A stretch of DNA of 19,796 nt from Bacillota bacterium (GCA_023387635.1 JAEWHU010000028.1:1-19796); one strand, 5' to 3'; numbered from the stretch's first letter, positions 6,624 to 14,447 are shown. The notes: a model not told the origin generated them from the letters alone. A program made the numbers and translations.

Positions 6624-8231
6624 TTAGTCAAGATACTTTTTAAGGGTCTCCCTAACTGCTCCAATTCCACTTATTAATTCAGTAAAATATTGTTCAACTT
6701 TTGTGCCTAGTCCAACTTCATATAAATTAACACCGAATATTGTTTCATTTGATAAAATATTTTCTAATACTGAGTGCGCATCTACCTTATCCCCTAACTT
6801 AATGCCTTCAAAATAAGGAACAACTGTACTAAGCATTGGATCTGGACTTAATTCAAATACATTTCCATTATCATCGATTCCCATAAGATAACGACACCAA
6901 CCAGCAAGAACAAGAGGTATATAAACTAAATCTGTAACATTTAGATTATCATTTTCATGGTATGCTTTTATTGTTTCACCAAAACGAATGCTAAGCTTTT
7001 GTGATGTATCACAAGCAATTCTTTGTGGAGTATCTGGCATAAATGGATTTGGTAAACGAACTGATATAACTTCATCAATAAAACTTTTAGGTTCAATAAT
7101 ACCTGGGTCAACTACAACTGGAAGCCCTTCTACATAACCAACCTTTTTAATTAAAGAAACTAAATGTTCGTCATTCATCTCATCTGAAATCTTATTATAG
7201 GATAATAAACATCCGTAGATAGCAAGTGATGTATGAAGTGGATTAAGGCAAGTACATACCTTCATCTTCTCTACTTTATCAACTGTTTCTTTATCTGTAT
7301 AGATAACACCAGCTTTTTCAAGTGGTAATCTACCATTTTTAAAGTCATCTTCTATTACAAGATACTCTGGTTCTTCTGCATTTACAAAACATGAAGTATA
7401 TGTGTTCTTAGATGTAACTACTAATGTAGTATCTTCAAATCCAACTGACTTAAGCATATCAATAACAGAATCTGCTGGTCTTGGTGTGATTTTATCAATC
7501 ATAGACCATGGATAAGAGATCTCTTCACTTACATAATCTAAAAAGTTAGCATCAACAATATTATTATCTACCCATGCTTTAGCAAAAGTAGTAACTGCTT
7601 CTTTTAACTTAGTTCCATTATGTGAACAGTTATCCATACTTACTAAGGTAATTGGTAATCTTCCATTCACAAATCTTTCATAACATAAAGCAACTAATTT
7701 ACCAATATAGCTTTGAGCCTTTTCAGGTGCAGTTAAAAAGTCTTTACTTACATCAACTAAAAATTCGCCTTTTTGATTTACTAAACTATATCCCTTTTCA
7801 GTTATAGTAAAAGAAACCATTTTAAGTGATTTACTACAAAAAACTTCTTTAAGTCTGTTCCAGTCATGTTCATTGTTTGTATCTACACATAATGATTCTG
7901 CTACACTACCTAAAACAGTTTTCTCTAATTTACCATCACCTTTAAGTGTTACTAAGACACTTAAATCATCATAAGCTTTAAAACTTTTTTCAATAATCTC
8001 ATAATCATATCCTTCAGCAACAATGATACCTGTATTCATTATTCCTTCATTCAATAATTTTTGGCATCCTGCCACTTGAAATGCTCTAAAAATATTACCT
8101 GCTCCAAAATGTATCCATTCTGGATTAGCTTTTGTATTTTCTATCATTTTTTGTCTATCGAATTTAGGAAGTACAAAACCTGCATCCTCCCATTGTTTCT
8201 TATTAAGGATTTCTTCTTGTCTTAATTTCAT
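6624..8231 (-). CDS. uxuB: Fructuronate reductase / mannonate oxidoreductase (mannitol dehydrogenase family)
   Basis: NAD(P)H-linked reduction of D-fructuronate to D-mannonate, a cytoplasmic step in glucuronate catabolism. The N-terminal Rossmann domain has WIHFGAGNIFRAF (39-51). The central part has TRPADSVIDM-like polyol dehydrogenase sequence, and the C-terminal domain holds the CTCLNPLHTSLA segment with the Asn/His pair of the long-chain mannitol dehydrogenase active site. At 535 residues it is typical for UxuB of clostridia and Bacteroidetes. The ATG at 8231 has GGAGG six bases upstream. It is preceded by a 145-base leader with two inverted repeats after uxuA. Tagaturonate reductase is the main alternative, but the adjacent mannonate dehydratase favours UxuB. 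Confidence 0.9.
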   Translation of the reverse strand: MKLRQEEILNKKQWEDAGFVLPKFDRQKMIENTKANPEWIHFGAGNIFRAFQVAGCQKLLNEGIMNTGIIVAEGYDYEIIEKSFKAYDDLSVLVTLKGDGKLEKTVLGSVAESLCVDTNNEHDWNRLKEVFCSKSLKMVSFTITEKGYSLVNQKGEFLVDVSKDFLTAPEKAQSYIGKLVALCYERFVNGRLPITLVSMDNCSHNGTKLKEAVTTFAKAWVDNNIVDANFLDYVSEEISYPWSMIDKITPRPADSVIDMLKSVGFEDTTLVVTSKNTYTSCFVNAEEPEYLVIEDDFKNGRLPLEKAGVIYTDKETVDKVEKMKVCTCLNPLHTSLAIYGCLLSYNKISDEMNDEHLVSLIKKVGYVEGLPVVVDPGIIEPKSFIDEVISVRLPNPFMPDTPQRIACDTSQKLSIRFGETIKAYHENDNLNVTDLVYIPLVLAGWCRYLMGIDDNGNVFELSPDPMLSTVVPYFEGIKLGDKVDAHSVLENILSNETIFGVNLYEVGLGTKVEQYFTELISGIGAVRETLKKYLD

Positions 8232-8246
8232 ATTGATCCTCCATTT

Positions 8247-8340
8247 TGCTGTGTGAAAATCATGATTTTCACACTACGCCTCGATTTTACGTTAACACAA
8301 TATTTACAAAGTGAATTGATTTACAATTCACTTTGTAAAA
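8247..8340 (-). repeat. Dispersed leader element, copy A (uxuA-uxuB spacer)
   Basis: In gene direction the element reads: a 16-bp perfect hairpin (8303-8318 with 8324-8339, loop ATTTA on the plus strand), the core TAAATATTGTGTTAACGTAA, then the 24-base palindrome and the AATGGAGG ribosome binding site of uxuB. Copy C (upstream of GH130) shares the AAGTGA/TTCACT arms and 17 of 20 core bases. Copy B (enzyme I-like gene) shares TTGTGcTgACG, the GTGTGA stem and the AATGGAGG end. No U-run follows the hairpin, so it is not a normal terminator. Confidence 0.6.
8251..8274. repeat. 24-base perfect palindrome in the uxuB leader
   Basis: Positions 8251-8262 (GTGTGAAAATCA) are the exact reverse complement of 8263-8274, with no spacer. 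It ends about 20 bases before the uxuB start, close to the ribosome binding site. A related imperfect stem-loop occupies the same place upstream of the enzyme I-like gene (12420-12444). It forms part of the dispersed leader element described at 8247-8340. Confidence 0.85.
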
Positions 8341-8376
8341 TATCTTATTTTTTACTAATTTCATATAAAAACTTTG

Positions 8377-9441
8377 TTATTTAGATTTATCGATTGCTTC
8401 CCATAAACCATTTAAATAAGTAGCACCTAGAGCTCTATCATATAAACCATAACCTGGCATAGCTACTTCACCCCAGATTGCACGACCATGATCAGGACGT
8501 ACTGGGCCAGCAAAATCAATGTCATGTAAAGCTTTCATAATTTCGTACATATCCATAGAACCATCACTTGATAAGTGAGCTGCTTCATCAAATTTACCTG
8601 GTGCATGGTGAATTAAATTTCTTACATGTGCAAAATGAATTCTTCCCTTTAAGGAACGAATTGTATCACAGATATCATTCTTTGGATTTGAACCTAATGA
8701 ACCTGTACATAAAGTAACACCATTAAAAGTAGAGTCAACAGCATTCATTAATTTTAGAATCTTTTCTTTACCAGTAATAATTCTTGGTAAGTTAAATACT
8801 GGCCAAGCTGGATCATCTGGATGAATAGCCATTTTAATATCGTATTTTTCACAAACTGGCTTAATTTTATTTAAGAAATATACTAAATTATCAAATAATT
8901 TATCATTATCCACATCTTTATATTTTTCAAATAATTCTTTAACCTTAGCTAAACGTTCTGGTTCCCAACCTGGCATAACGAAACCATTACTATTTTTATC
9001 AATTTGTTCAAACATTGTTACTGGATCTATTTTGTCAATTAATTCTTGGTCGTATGATAATACTGATGAACCATCTGTTCTTAATTTTGCTAGATCAGAA
9101 CGTGTCCAGTCAAATACAGGCATGAAATTATAACATACTAAATTAATTCCTGCTTTACCTAGATTTTCTAATGTTTCTATATAGTTGGCAATATATTCAT
9201 CTCTTTCAGGTAAGCCAATCTTAATTGAATCATGAATATTAACACTTTCAATACCAGCAATTTTAAGACCACTCTCTTCAACTTCTTTTTTAAGTTGTAA
9301 TATTTTCTCCATTGGCCATACTTCACCAGCTGGGATGTCATACAGAGTAGTGATTACACCTGTAACTCCAGGTATTTGTTTAATTTGCTCCAATGTAACT
9401 GAATCGAATTTACTACCAAACCAACGTAATGTCATTTCCAT
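8377..9441 (-). CDS. uxuA: Mannonate dehydratase UxuA
   Basis: Dehydrates D-mannonate to 2-keto-3-deoxy-D-gluconate, the step after UxuB in glucuronate catabolism; cytoplasmic, with a divalent metal. TIM-barrel family. From the chosen start the protein is 354 residues, with MTLRWFG near the N-terminus, HPDDPAWPVFNLPRI (H207), CTGSLGSN (C245), FAHVRN (H272) and PDHGR (D317, H318), the conserved metal-site and active-site segments. The frame is open from ATG 9456, but that ATG is part of the Shine-Dalgarno sequence (ATGGAGG). ATG 9441, seven bases after GGAGG, matches the usual N-terminus. First gene of the uxuA-uxuB-gntR operon, with promoter and operator just upstream. The kinase and aldolase for KDG are not in the window. 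Confidence 0.95.
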   Translation of the reverse strand: MEMTLRWFGSKFDSVTLEQIKQIPGVTGVITTLYDIPAGEVWPMEKILQLKKEVEESGLKIAGIESVNIHDSIKIGLPERDEYIANYIETLENLGKAGINLVCYNFMPVFDWTRSDLAKLRTDGSSVLSYDQELIDKIDPVTMFEQIDKNSNGFVMPGWEPERLAKVKELFEKYKDVDNDKLFDNLVYFLNKIKPVCEKYDIKMAIHPDDPAWPVFNLPRIITGKEKILKLMNAVDSTFNGVTLCTGSLGSNPKNDICDTIRSLKGRIHFAHVRNLIHHAPGKFDEAAHLSSDGSMDMYEIMKALHDIDFAGPVRPDHGRAIWGEVAMPGYGLYDRALGATYLNGLWEAIDKSK

Positions 9442-9514
9442 AATAATATCCTCCATTTTTTAAATAATACTGTAAATAATTTATGTACTAATAATGTAAT
9501 ACAAATTATACATC

Positions 9515-9532
9515 TTGTATTCTAGTATACAA
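9515..9532. promoter_or_regulatory. Likely GntR/FCD operator at the uxuA promoter
   Basis: TTGTATTCTAGTATACAA is an 18-base palindrome with 8 of 9 pairs matching, and contains TAGTATACAA, close to the T-n-GTATAC-n-A sites bound by FadR-type GntR regulators. It covers the uxuA -10 hexamer, so binding should block RNA polymerase. The gntR gene at the end of this operon is the obvious candidate regulator. Confidence 0.65.
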
Positions 9533-9552
9533 ATAAAAATGTGAAATGTCAA
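9524..9552 (-). promoter_or_regulatory. Sigma-A-type promoter of the uxuA operon
   Basis: On the minus strand, TTGACA (9547-9552, perfect) is followed after 17 bases by TATACT (9524-9529, 5/6). The predicted start near 9517 gives a 5' leader of about 75 bases. Confidence 0.78.
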
Positions 9553-9622
9553 CACAAAAAGATAAAATTATCAAGTATTTATAGTATTTTTAAATAAATT
9601 TTTTTGTAAATTTTTAGAATAA

Positions 9623-9658
9623 ATCAGGCAACGTGGATAGTAATCCTCATTGCCTGAT
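9623..9658 (-). terminator. Terminator-like hairpin after the collagen-like gene
   Basis: ATCAGGCAA (9623-9631) pairs with TTGCCTGAT (9650-9658), with GGAT/ATCC inside. It lies about 40 bases past the collagen-like stop. In that direction it is followed by TTTATTCT and T/A-rich sequence, a weak but plausible U-tract. Confidence 0.55.
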
Positions 9659-9697
9659 ATTAAACATTATTAAAAATAAGAAAAAGCATCCTTTATA

Positions 9698-10678
9698 CTA
9701 ACAACTAGAAAGTTTTTTAATTATTAATCCAGATGTTACACCACCATGTGGTAATGTAACAAACCTAATAGCAAATAAAGAATTATTTGATATAGTAAGC
9801 ACAGAATTAGCTGTTGGTACATACACAATAGCATTAATTTCAATTAAGTTTGTGTCAATAATTGCTCCAAGCGTACCACCAGTAACTGGTGAACCATTTA
9901 AATTAATACTCACAGAAGCGAATACTCCTATGATCGTAGCATAGAAATTAACTTCATAATATCCTGGCCTGGCTAATGTAGTCACAGTACCACTTGTATT
10001 AATGATACCGTTTGGGTTATTTGGTACACTACCACCATTAAAAGTAAAATTCTGACCTCCTAGTATAGTAATTGATGGATCAGTACTAAATCTATAAACA
10101 AAACTTTCTATACCACCTGGCTCACCCCTTGGGCCTGTTGCTCCTGTAGATCCTGTTGCTCCCGTTGCTCCTGTGAATCCTCTTTCTCCTTGTGGTCCTT
10201 CTGGGCCAACTGGTCCTACTGGTCCTGTAGCCCCCGTAAATCCTCTTTCTCCTTGTGGTCCTTCTGGCCCCATTGGACCTACTGGGCCGGTTGCTCCTGG
10301 TTCTCCTTGTTCTCCTTGTGGACCTGCTGGACCTAATGCACCTGGTACACCCGTAGGACCTGTTGCTCCCGTTGCTCCTGTCGCTCCAACTGGACCTTGT
10401 GGACCACATGGGCCTACTGGGCCTCGCAGTCCAATTGGTCCTTGAGGTCCTTGTTCTCCTTGCGGTCCACATGGACCTTGTGGTCCTTGTTCTCCTTGTG
10501 GTCCACATGAATCTTGTGCTCCTTGTTGAGATGAACAGGGTTCTGAACATGAACCTGCACTATAACTGTTATTTGTTCTACCCCCGTTCCATGAATTGTG
10601 AAAGCCTGTGGCACTTACAATTGAATCATCTTTAATATTTAAAGAATTGGAATTTGATGAATTTTTAGCATCTTTCAC
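9698..10678 (-). CDS. Collagen-like, probably spore-surface protein with jelly-roll-type C-terminal domain
   Basis: 326-residue protein in three parts. Residues 1-58 are a Ser/Asn-rich N-terminus with no classical signal peptide. Residues 59-187 are 43 uninterrupted Gly-X-Y triplets, rich in GPQ, GAT, GPV and GER. Residues from about 190 to 326 are a beta-rich domain (FVYRFSTDPSITILGGQNFTF to LIIKKLSSC) resembling the C-terminal trimerising domain of exosporium BclA-like proteins. Cysteines occur in the N-terminus (44, 48, 58), in two Y positions of the collagen part (70, 91) and at the last residue (326), so interchain disulfides are possible. The start is GTG at 10678, seven bases after AAAGGAG. 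A sigma-K-like promoter and lack of a signal peptide suggest assembly onto the spore from the mother cell (inference). Confidence 0.85.
   Translation of the reverse strand: MKDAKNSSNSNSLNIKDDSIVSATGFHNSWNGGRTNNSYSAGSCSEPCSSQQGAQDSCGPQGEQGPQGPCGPQGEQGPQGPIGLRGPVGPCGPQGPVGATGATGATGPTGVPGALGPAGPQGEQGEPGATGPVGPMGPEGPQGERGFTGATGPVGPVGPEGPQGERGFTGATGATGSTGATGPRGEPGGIESFVYRFSTDPSITILGGQNFTFNGGSVPNNPNGIINTSGTVTTLARPGYYEVNFYATIIGVFASVSINLNGSPVTGGTLGAIIDTNLIEINAIVYVPTANSVLTISNNSLFAIRFVTLPHGGVTSGLIIKKLSSC
10163..10288 (-). repeat. Tandem 63-base duplication inside the collagen-like gene
   Basis: Residues 131-151 and 152-172 are two 21-residue copies (GPVGPxGPEGPQGERGFTGAT, differing only M versus V), coded by adjacent 63-base units. 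A shorter 12-residue duplication lies at residues 59-82. Such in-frame repeats usually vary in number between strains by slippage or recombination. Confidence 0.85.
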
Positions 10679-10700
10679 GCAAATACTCCTTTCTATCCCT

Positions 10701-10716
10701 AAGGATTCTAATCCTT
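10701..10716. repeat. Short inverted repeat in the collagen-like gene leader
   Basis: AAGGATT (10701-10707) and AATCCTT (10710-10716) are inverted around two bases. The repeat lies at the predicted transcript start and could be an operator or a 5' stem. Function unknown. Confidence 0.4.
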
Positions 10717-10720
10717 ACTA

Positions 10721-10747
10721 TAAAATATGGTATTTGCTTAAAAATGT
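10721..10747 (-). promoter_or_regulatory. Sigma-K-like promoter of the collagen-like gene
   Basis: On the minus strand, AC (10746-10747), 16 bases, then CATATTTTA (10721-10729) agrees with the sporulation sigma-K pattern AC-N16/17-CATAnnnTA. A nearby TTGACA (minus strand) has no acceptable -10 at 17 bases. The predicted leader is about 36 bases. Confidence 0.5.
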
Positions 10748-10781
10748 GCATTAAATACTGTCAATTTTAAGGTACAACGCT

Positions 10782-12401
10782 TCAGGGCTTTTTATCTAAA
10801 GAGCGAATTGAATCTTTTATCTTTATAATTTTAGTTGGTACAACAGACAAATAATCAACTCCTATATTCAATAGTTCCTCAATTTTATTAACATCACTTG
10901 CTGCTTCACCACATATACCAACCAGAATACCTTCCTTATGTCCATTATTTATAACTAATTCTATCATTCGAGTAATTGCTAAATGTTCTTTATCCCTATC
11001 GAAGATTTCATTTTGCCTATCAATAGCTAATGTATATTGGGTCAAATCATTGGTTCCTATACTAAAAAAATCAACTTCTTTTGCTAATAAATCTGATATC
11101 ATCACTGCTGCTGGTGTTTCAATCATAATACCACGTTTTATTTCCTTAAAAGAGTAACCATTTCTCTTCAAATCTTCCTTTACGTAGTCTTCTATATTTT
11201 TTAATTCTTTCACTTCTTCAACCGATATTATCATAGGATACAAAATAGCAACTTCACCAAAATTACTAGCACGGTAAATAGCTTTTAATTGCTCATACAA
11301 TAAATCTTTATATTTTAGCATAAAACGTATTCCACGAAAGGAAAAATCAGGTGCATTCATTTTATATTTCATGAAAAAAGGTATACCTTTATCACTACCA
11401 TAATCAAATGTACGAATTACTACAGGTTTATTATTCATTGATTTAACAATTTCACTATACGCCAAAAATTGTTCTTCTTCTGTTGGGTTATCATCATGAT
11501 TCATAAATATGAATTCACTTCGTAAAAGACCAATCCCATCTCCACCAAATTTAATGATATCTGCCGTTCCATTGACACTACTAATATTGCCATAAACCTT
11601 AATATTTCTTCCGTTTACAGTTACTTCTTTATCATCTATCGACTCAATGATTTTAGTGTGTTTTTTTTCTTCTTCTTCTTTTTTACGAAGTAATTTCATC
11701 TTCGTAGTGTCATCAACATCTATATACACTTTTCCTTCATAACCATCAATAATAGCCATTTTACCATCAAAGTCATTGAATTCTTCATAATCTATATGCA
11801 TAACCGATGGTATATTCATAATCTTAGCTAAAATCGCTACATGGGAATTTAACGAGCCCTTTGAAGAGACAAATGCAAGAACTTTTGTCTTATCAAATTG
11901 TATCACATCGCTTGGTGTTAGTTCCTCTGCAAAGATTATAACTGGATTAGTTAATGTATTTTCACAATTACAATCTTTTAAGATAAACATTATCCTTTGA
12001 TAAACATCTTTTATATCTATTATTCTTTCACTAATATAAACATCAGTCATTTTTCTAAATTTTTTATATAAATAATCATAAGAAATTGATAATGAGTATT
12101 CTACATTAACCTTCTCATGTTCGATTACATTAATTACATGATTTATAAAAAACTCATCCTGTAAAATAACTTTATATATATCAAAAATTATAGCATTCTC
12201 TTTGCCAACTTTATGTAAAGCCTTTTTATATAATTCATCATAGTGGTTTATAGCAATATTAATTGCATTCTTAAACCGATTAATTTCTAATTCTGTATCT
12301 TCCACCACATATTTTAGAACTCCATTTACTTTACTTTTATATACAGAAATAGCACCAATGGCTATCCCTTCCACTACTGATTTACCCATTAAAATCTTCA
12401 T
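10782..12401 (-). CDS. Phosphoenolpyruvate-protein phosphotransferase (PTS enzyme I)-like, divergent
   Basis: Enzyme I takes phosphate from PEP onto a histidine and passes it to HPr. The protein is 539 residues from the chosen start, slightly short for EI. The N-terminus is MKILMGKSVVEGIAIG; the phospho-His motif is GSLNSHVAILAK (H187) in place of the usual GGRTSHxAIxAR. The C-terminal PEP-binding barrel keeps GIGLLRSEF, VIRTFDYGSDK, IMIETPAAV, FSIGTNDLTQYTLAIDR and GICGEAA, so the PEP, metal and Cys sites appear intact. The frame is open from ATG 12413, but that ATG lies within the ribosome binding site (ATGGAGG); ATG 12401, five bases after GGAGG, is preferred. No ptsH or permease lies nearby. 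A second, specialised EI paralogue is possible; leader element copy B sits upstream. Confidence 0.85.
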   Translation of the reverse strand: MKILMGKSVVEGIAIGAISVYKSKVNGVLKYVVEDTELEINRFKNAINIAINHYDELYKKALHKVGKENAIIFDIYKVILQDEFFINHVINVIEHEKVNVEYSLSISYDYLYKKFRKMTDVYISERIIDIKDVYQRIMFILKDCNCENTLTNPVIIFAEELTPSDVIQFDKTKVLAFVSSKGSLNSHVAILAKIMNIPSVMHIDYEEFNDFDGKMAIIDGYEGKVYIDVDDTTKMKLLRKKEEEEKKHTKIIESIDDKEVTVNGRNIKVYGNISSVNGTADIIKFGGDGIGLLRSEFIFMNHDDNPTEEEQFLAYSEIVKSMNNKPVVIRTFDYGSDKGIPFFMKYKMNAPDFSFRGIRFMLKYKDLLYEQLKAIYRASNFGEVAILYPMIISVEEVKELKNIEDYVKEDLKRNGYSFKEIKRGIMIETPAAVMISDLLAKEVDFFSIGTNDLTQYTLAIDRQNEIFDRDKEHLAITRMIELVINNGHKEGILVGICGEAASDVNKIEELLNIGVDYLSVVPTKIIKIKDSIRSLDKKP

Positions 12402-12417
12402 AATAACCTCCATTCTT

Positions 12418-12480
12418 CCGTGTGAAAGTTCTTAATTCTCACACTATTCCTTGAATTTGGGCGTCAGCACAAATTAGTCG
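12418..12480 (-). repeat. Dispersed leader element, copy B (upstream of enzyme I-like gene)
   Basis: In gene direction: TTGTGCTGACG core, then a stem GTGTGAGA...TTTCACAC (12420-12444), then the AATGGAGG ribosome binding site. In RNA of the gene strand the stem is continuous with one G-U wobble; on the opposite strand the same position would be an A-C mismatch. It matches the organisation of copy A, but the upstream AAGTGA hairpin arms are not evident. Confidence 0.5.
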
Positions 12481-12653
12481 TTTGAACACTTTATCTATTT
12501 ATTAAATTAATTAGTAATATACTTCGCACTTTATATAATAATGTATTTACTATATTACCAATAAAATTACTATAGTTGCAAGAAAAAAAGTGGCATAAAG
12601 ACAAGGAATTACTTCATAATATTAATAACCCTATGAATAGAAATTAGGTTAAT

Positions 12654-13817
12654 ATGTCCTCAAATAATAAAATTCAAATTATAGTTCAGTGTAAGGACTA
12701 CGAAAATAATTATAATGACGTAGCCACAATGGGAGTAATTAAACATAAGTTACCAATGATTGATTCCTATGTAGTAGAAATCGATCAAGATATATTAATA
12801 CAATTGCAAAAAGATGATGGAATTTTAAGTTATGAGCTAGATACACATATTACAGCACAAATGAATCGAGCTTCAGAAATTATACAACTAAAATGGGCAC
12901 ATGAAAGAAATATACTTGGGCAAGGAATTGGTGTAGCGATTGTTGATACTGGGTTAAGTTTGCATAAGGACTTTACTGAAAACGGAAATCGAGTGGTGGC
13001 ATTTCACGACCTTATTCACGGAAAAATAGAACCATACGATGATAATGGCCATGGTAGCCATGTAGCGGGAATTGTTGGTGGTGATGGGTTTCTCTCGGGT
13101 GGTAAATATATCGGCGTTGCACCTAAATGCAATCTAATTGGTGTAAAAGTATTAGATCAAAAAGGAGATGGCAACATATCTGATGTATTAGTTGGTTTAC
13201 AATGGCTTGTAGACAATAAAGATAAATATAATATCCGTATTGTAAATATATCTGTTGGTACTTCTACCAAAAGCATTGCAGATGAAAATTCTTTACTGGT
13301 AAGTGGGGTTGATGCCTTATGGGATGCAGGTATTGTAGTTGTTGTAGCTGCAGGTAATAATGGACCAGGCCCCATGTCCATTTCTACACCAGGTATTAGT
13401 AGAAAAGTTATTACTGTAGGTTCCTCTGATGACAAAATAACGGTTGAATTATTTGGTAGTAGACGCTCTGATTATTCTGGTCGAGGTCCTACTGTGTCCT
13501 GTATAAAAAAACCTGACATTGTTGCACCTGGTTCTAATATCATCTCTTGTAACACAATGAAAAACTATCAACGATATCGCTATAATCTGATAAATAACCC
13601 ACGAATCGATAACATGAGCCTCATGTATACTACTAAAAGCGGAACCTCCATGGCAACTCCTATCGTTTCAGGTGCAATTGCTCTACTACTTTCTAAATAT
13701 CCAAAAATGACAAATAAAGAAGTTAAGCTAAAACTAAGAGATACTGCTGTTGATCTAGGTTACCCATGGTCAAAACAAGGCTGGGGATTACTTAATATTC
13801 CTAGATTACTTGAATAG
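12654..13817 (+). CDS. Subtilisin-like serine protease (S8), no signal peptide
   Basis: 387-residue peptidase of the subtilase family, AprX-like. The catalytic triad is intact: D98 in AIVDTGL, H133 in NGHGSHVAG and S332 in GTSMATP, with the oxyanion Asn235 in AAGNNGPG. Residues 1-80 form a propeptide-like region (IVQCKDYENNYN, then SYVVEIDQDIL) resembling inhibitor I9-type prodomains. No hydrophobic signal segment is seen, so it is predicted intracellular or released by lysis or sporulation. ATG 12654 has only a weak ribosome binding site (TTAGGTTA). The gene is divergent from the enzyme I-like gene and ends at a strong terminator. Substrate unknown; spore or quality-control proteolysis is possible. 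Confidence 0.9.
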   Translation: MSSNNKIQIIVQCKDYENNYNDVATMGVIKHKLPMIDSYVVEIDQDILIQLQKDDGILSYELDTHITAQMNRASEIIQLKWAHERNILGQGIGVAIVDTGLSLHKDFTENGNRVVAFHDLIHGKIEPYDDNGHGSHVAGIVGGDGFLSGGKYIGVAPKCNLIGVKVLDQKGDGNISDVLVGLQWLVDNKDKYNIRIVNISVGTSTKSIADENSLLVSGVDALWDAGIVVVVAAGNNGPGPMSISTPGISRKVITVGSSDDKITVELFGSRRSDYSGRGPTVSCIKKPDIVAPGSNIISCNTMKNYQRYRYNLINNPRIDNMSLMYTTKSGTSMATPIVSGAIALLLSKYPKMTNKEVKLKLRDTAVDLGYPWSKQGWGLLNIPRLLE

Positions 13818-13826
13818 AATTAAAAA

Positions 13827-13869
13827 AGAACTACCACGTGTATTTCATTCATATACACAAGGTAGTTCT
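13827..13869. terminator. Bidirectional intrinsic terminator after the protease gene
   Basis: AGAACTACC (13827-13835) pairs with GGTAGTTCT (13861-13869), with GTGTAT/ATACAC inside. TCTTCTTTTTT follows on the plus strand and TTTTTTAA on the minus strand, serving the protease gene and the convergent rubrerythrin gene. Confidence 0.9.
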
Positions 13870-13892
13870 TCTTTTTTAATGTAATTATATAG

Positions 13893-14447
13893 TTAGAATT
13901 TTTTATACATTTCTTTCTTAGCTCCACAAACAGGACATTTGTCAGGAGCTTCATCAAGTACAGTGTGACCGCATACTGGGCAAATATATACGGAAGTAAA
14001 ATCCATATCTTTACCTTCTTTGGCTAAATCTTGAGCTTGCTTAAACAAATCTGCATGAATTTTTTCTGCTTCTAGGGCATAATAGAAAGATCTTTTTGCT
14101 CCCTTTTCATCTTGAAATTCAGCTGTATTTAAATATACAGGATACATTTGGTCAATTTCGTGTAACTCACCGTTAATAGCTCCTTGTAAGTTATCAACTG
14201 TACTTCCAGTCCCAAACACGGCACCTGCTACAACTGTCTTATCAGTAGTTTCACCAGCAATTTCTTTAAAATGATTGTTCGCATGAACTCTTTCAGCAAA
14301 AGCAATGCCTTCATATAGTTGTGCTATTTTAGGGAATCCATCCTTTTCTGCCATAGCACCCCAAGTTAAGTACCTCATGTGAGCTAAACTTTCTCCGCCG
14401 TAAGCTGAATGTAAAAAATCACTAGTCATTGCATTCTTAACTGCCAT
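13893..14447 (-). CDS. rbr: Rubrerythrin
   Basis: Non-heme iron peroxidase that removes hydrogen peroxide in anaerobes, taking electrons from rubredoxin or ferredoxin systems; cytoplasmic. The N-terminal ferritin-like domain carries the diiron ligands in GGESLAHMRY, FAERVHANNH, GELHEID and EAEKIHAD. The C-terminal rubredoxin-like domain has two CPVCG knuckles 11 residues apart, so this is the classical domain order. Upstream ATG 14480 is open in frame, but GGAGGTAATAAG sits immediately before ATG 14447, giving a normal 184-residue protein starting MAVKNAMTSDF. The gene follows the oxidoreductase pair by 86 bases, a sensible neighbour because that enzyme class is oxygen-sensitive. No clear PerR box was found. 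Confidence 0.93.
   Translation of the reverse strand: MAVKNAMTSDFLHSAYGGESLAHMRYLTWGAMAEKDGFPKIAQLYEGIAFAERVHANNHFKEIAGETTDKTVVAGAVFGTGSTVDNLQGAINGELHEIDQMYPVYLNTAEFQDEKGAKRSFYYALEAEKIHADLFKQAQDLAKEGKDMDFTSVYICPVCGHTVLDEAPDKCPVCGAKKEMYKKF

Noticed and set aside
8303..8339. uxuA-uxuB hairpin as an intrinsic terminator
   Set aside because: No U-tract follows in gene direction and uxuB has no evident promoter of its own.
10122..10635. Several open frames on both strands across the collagen repeats
   Set aside because: They are shadows of the Gly-X-Y coding repeat in other frames; composition is Pro/Leu/Arg/Thr-rich with no plausible starts.
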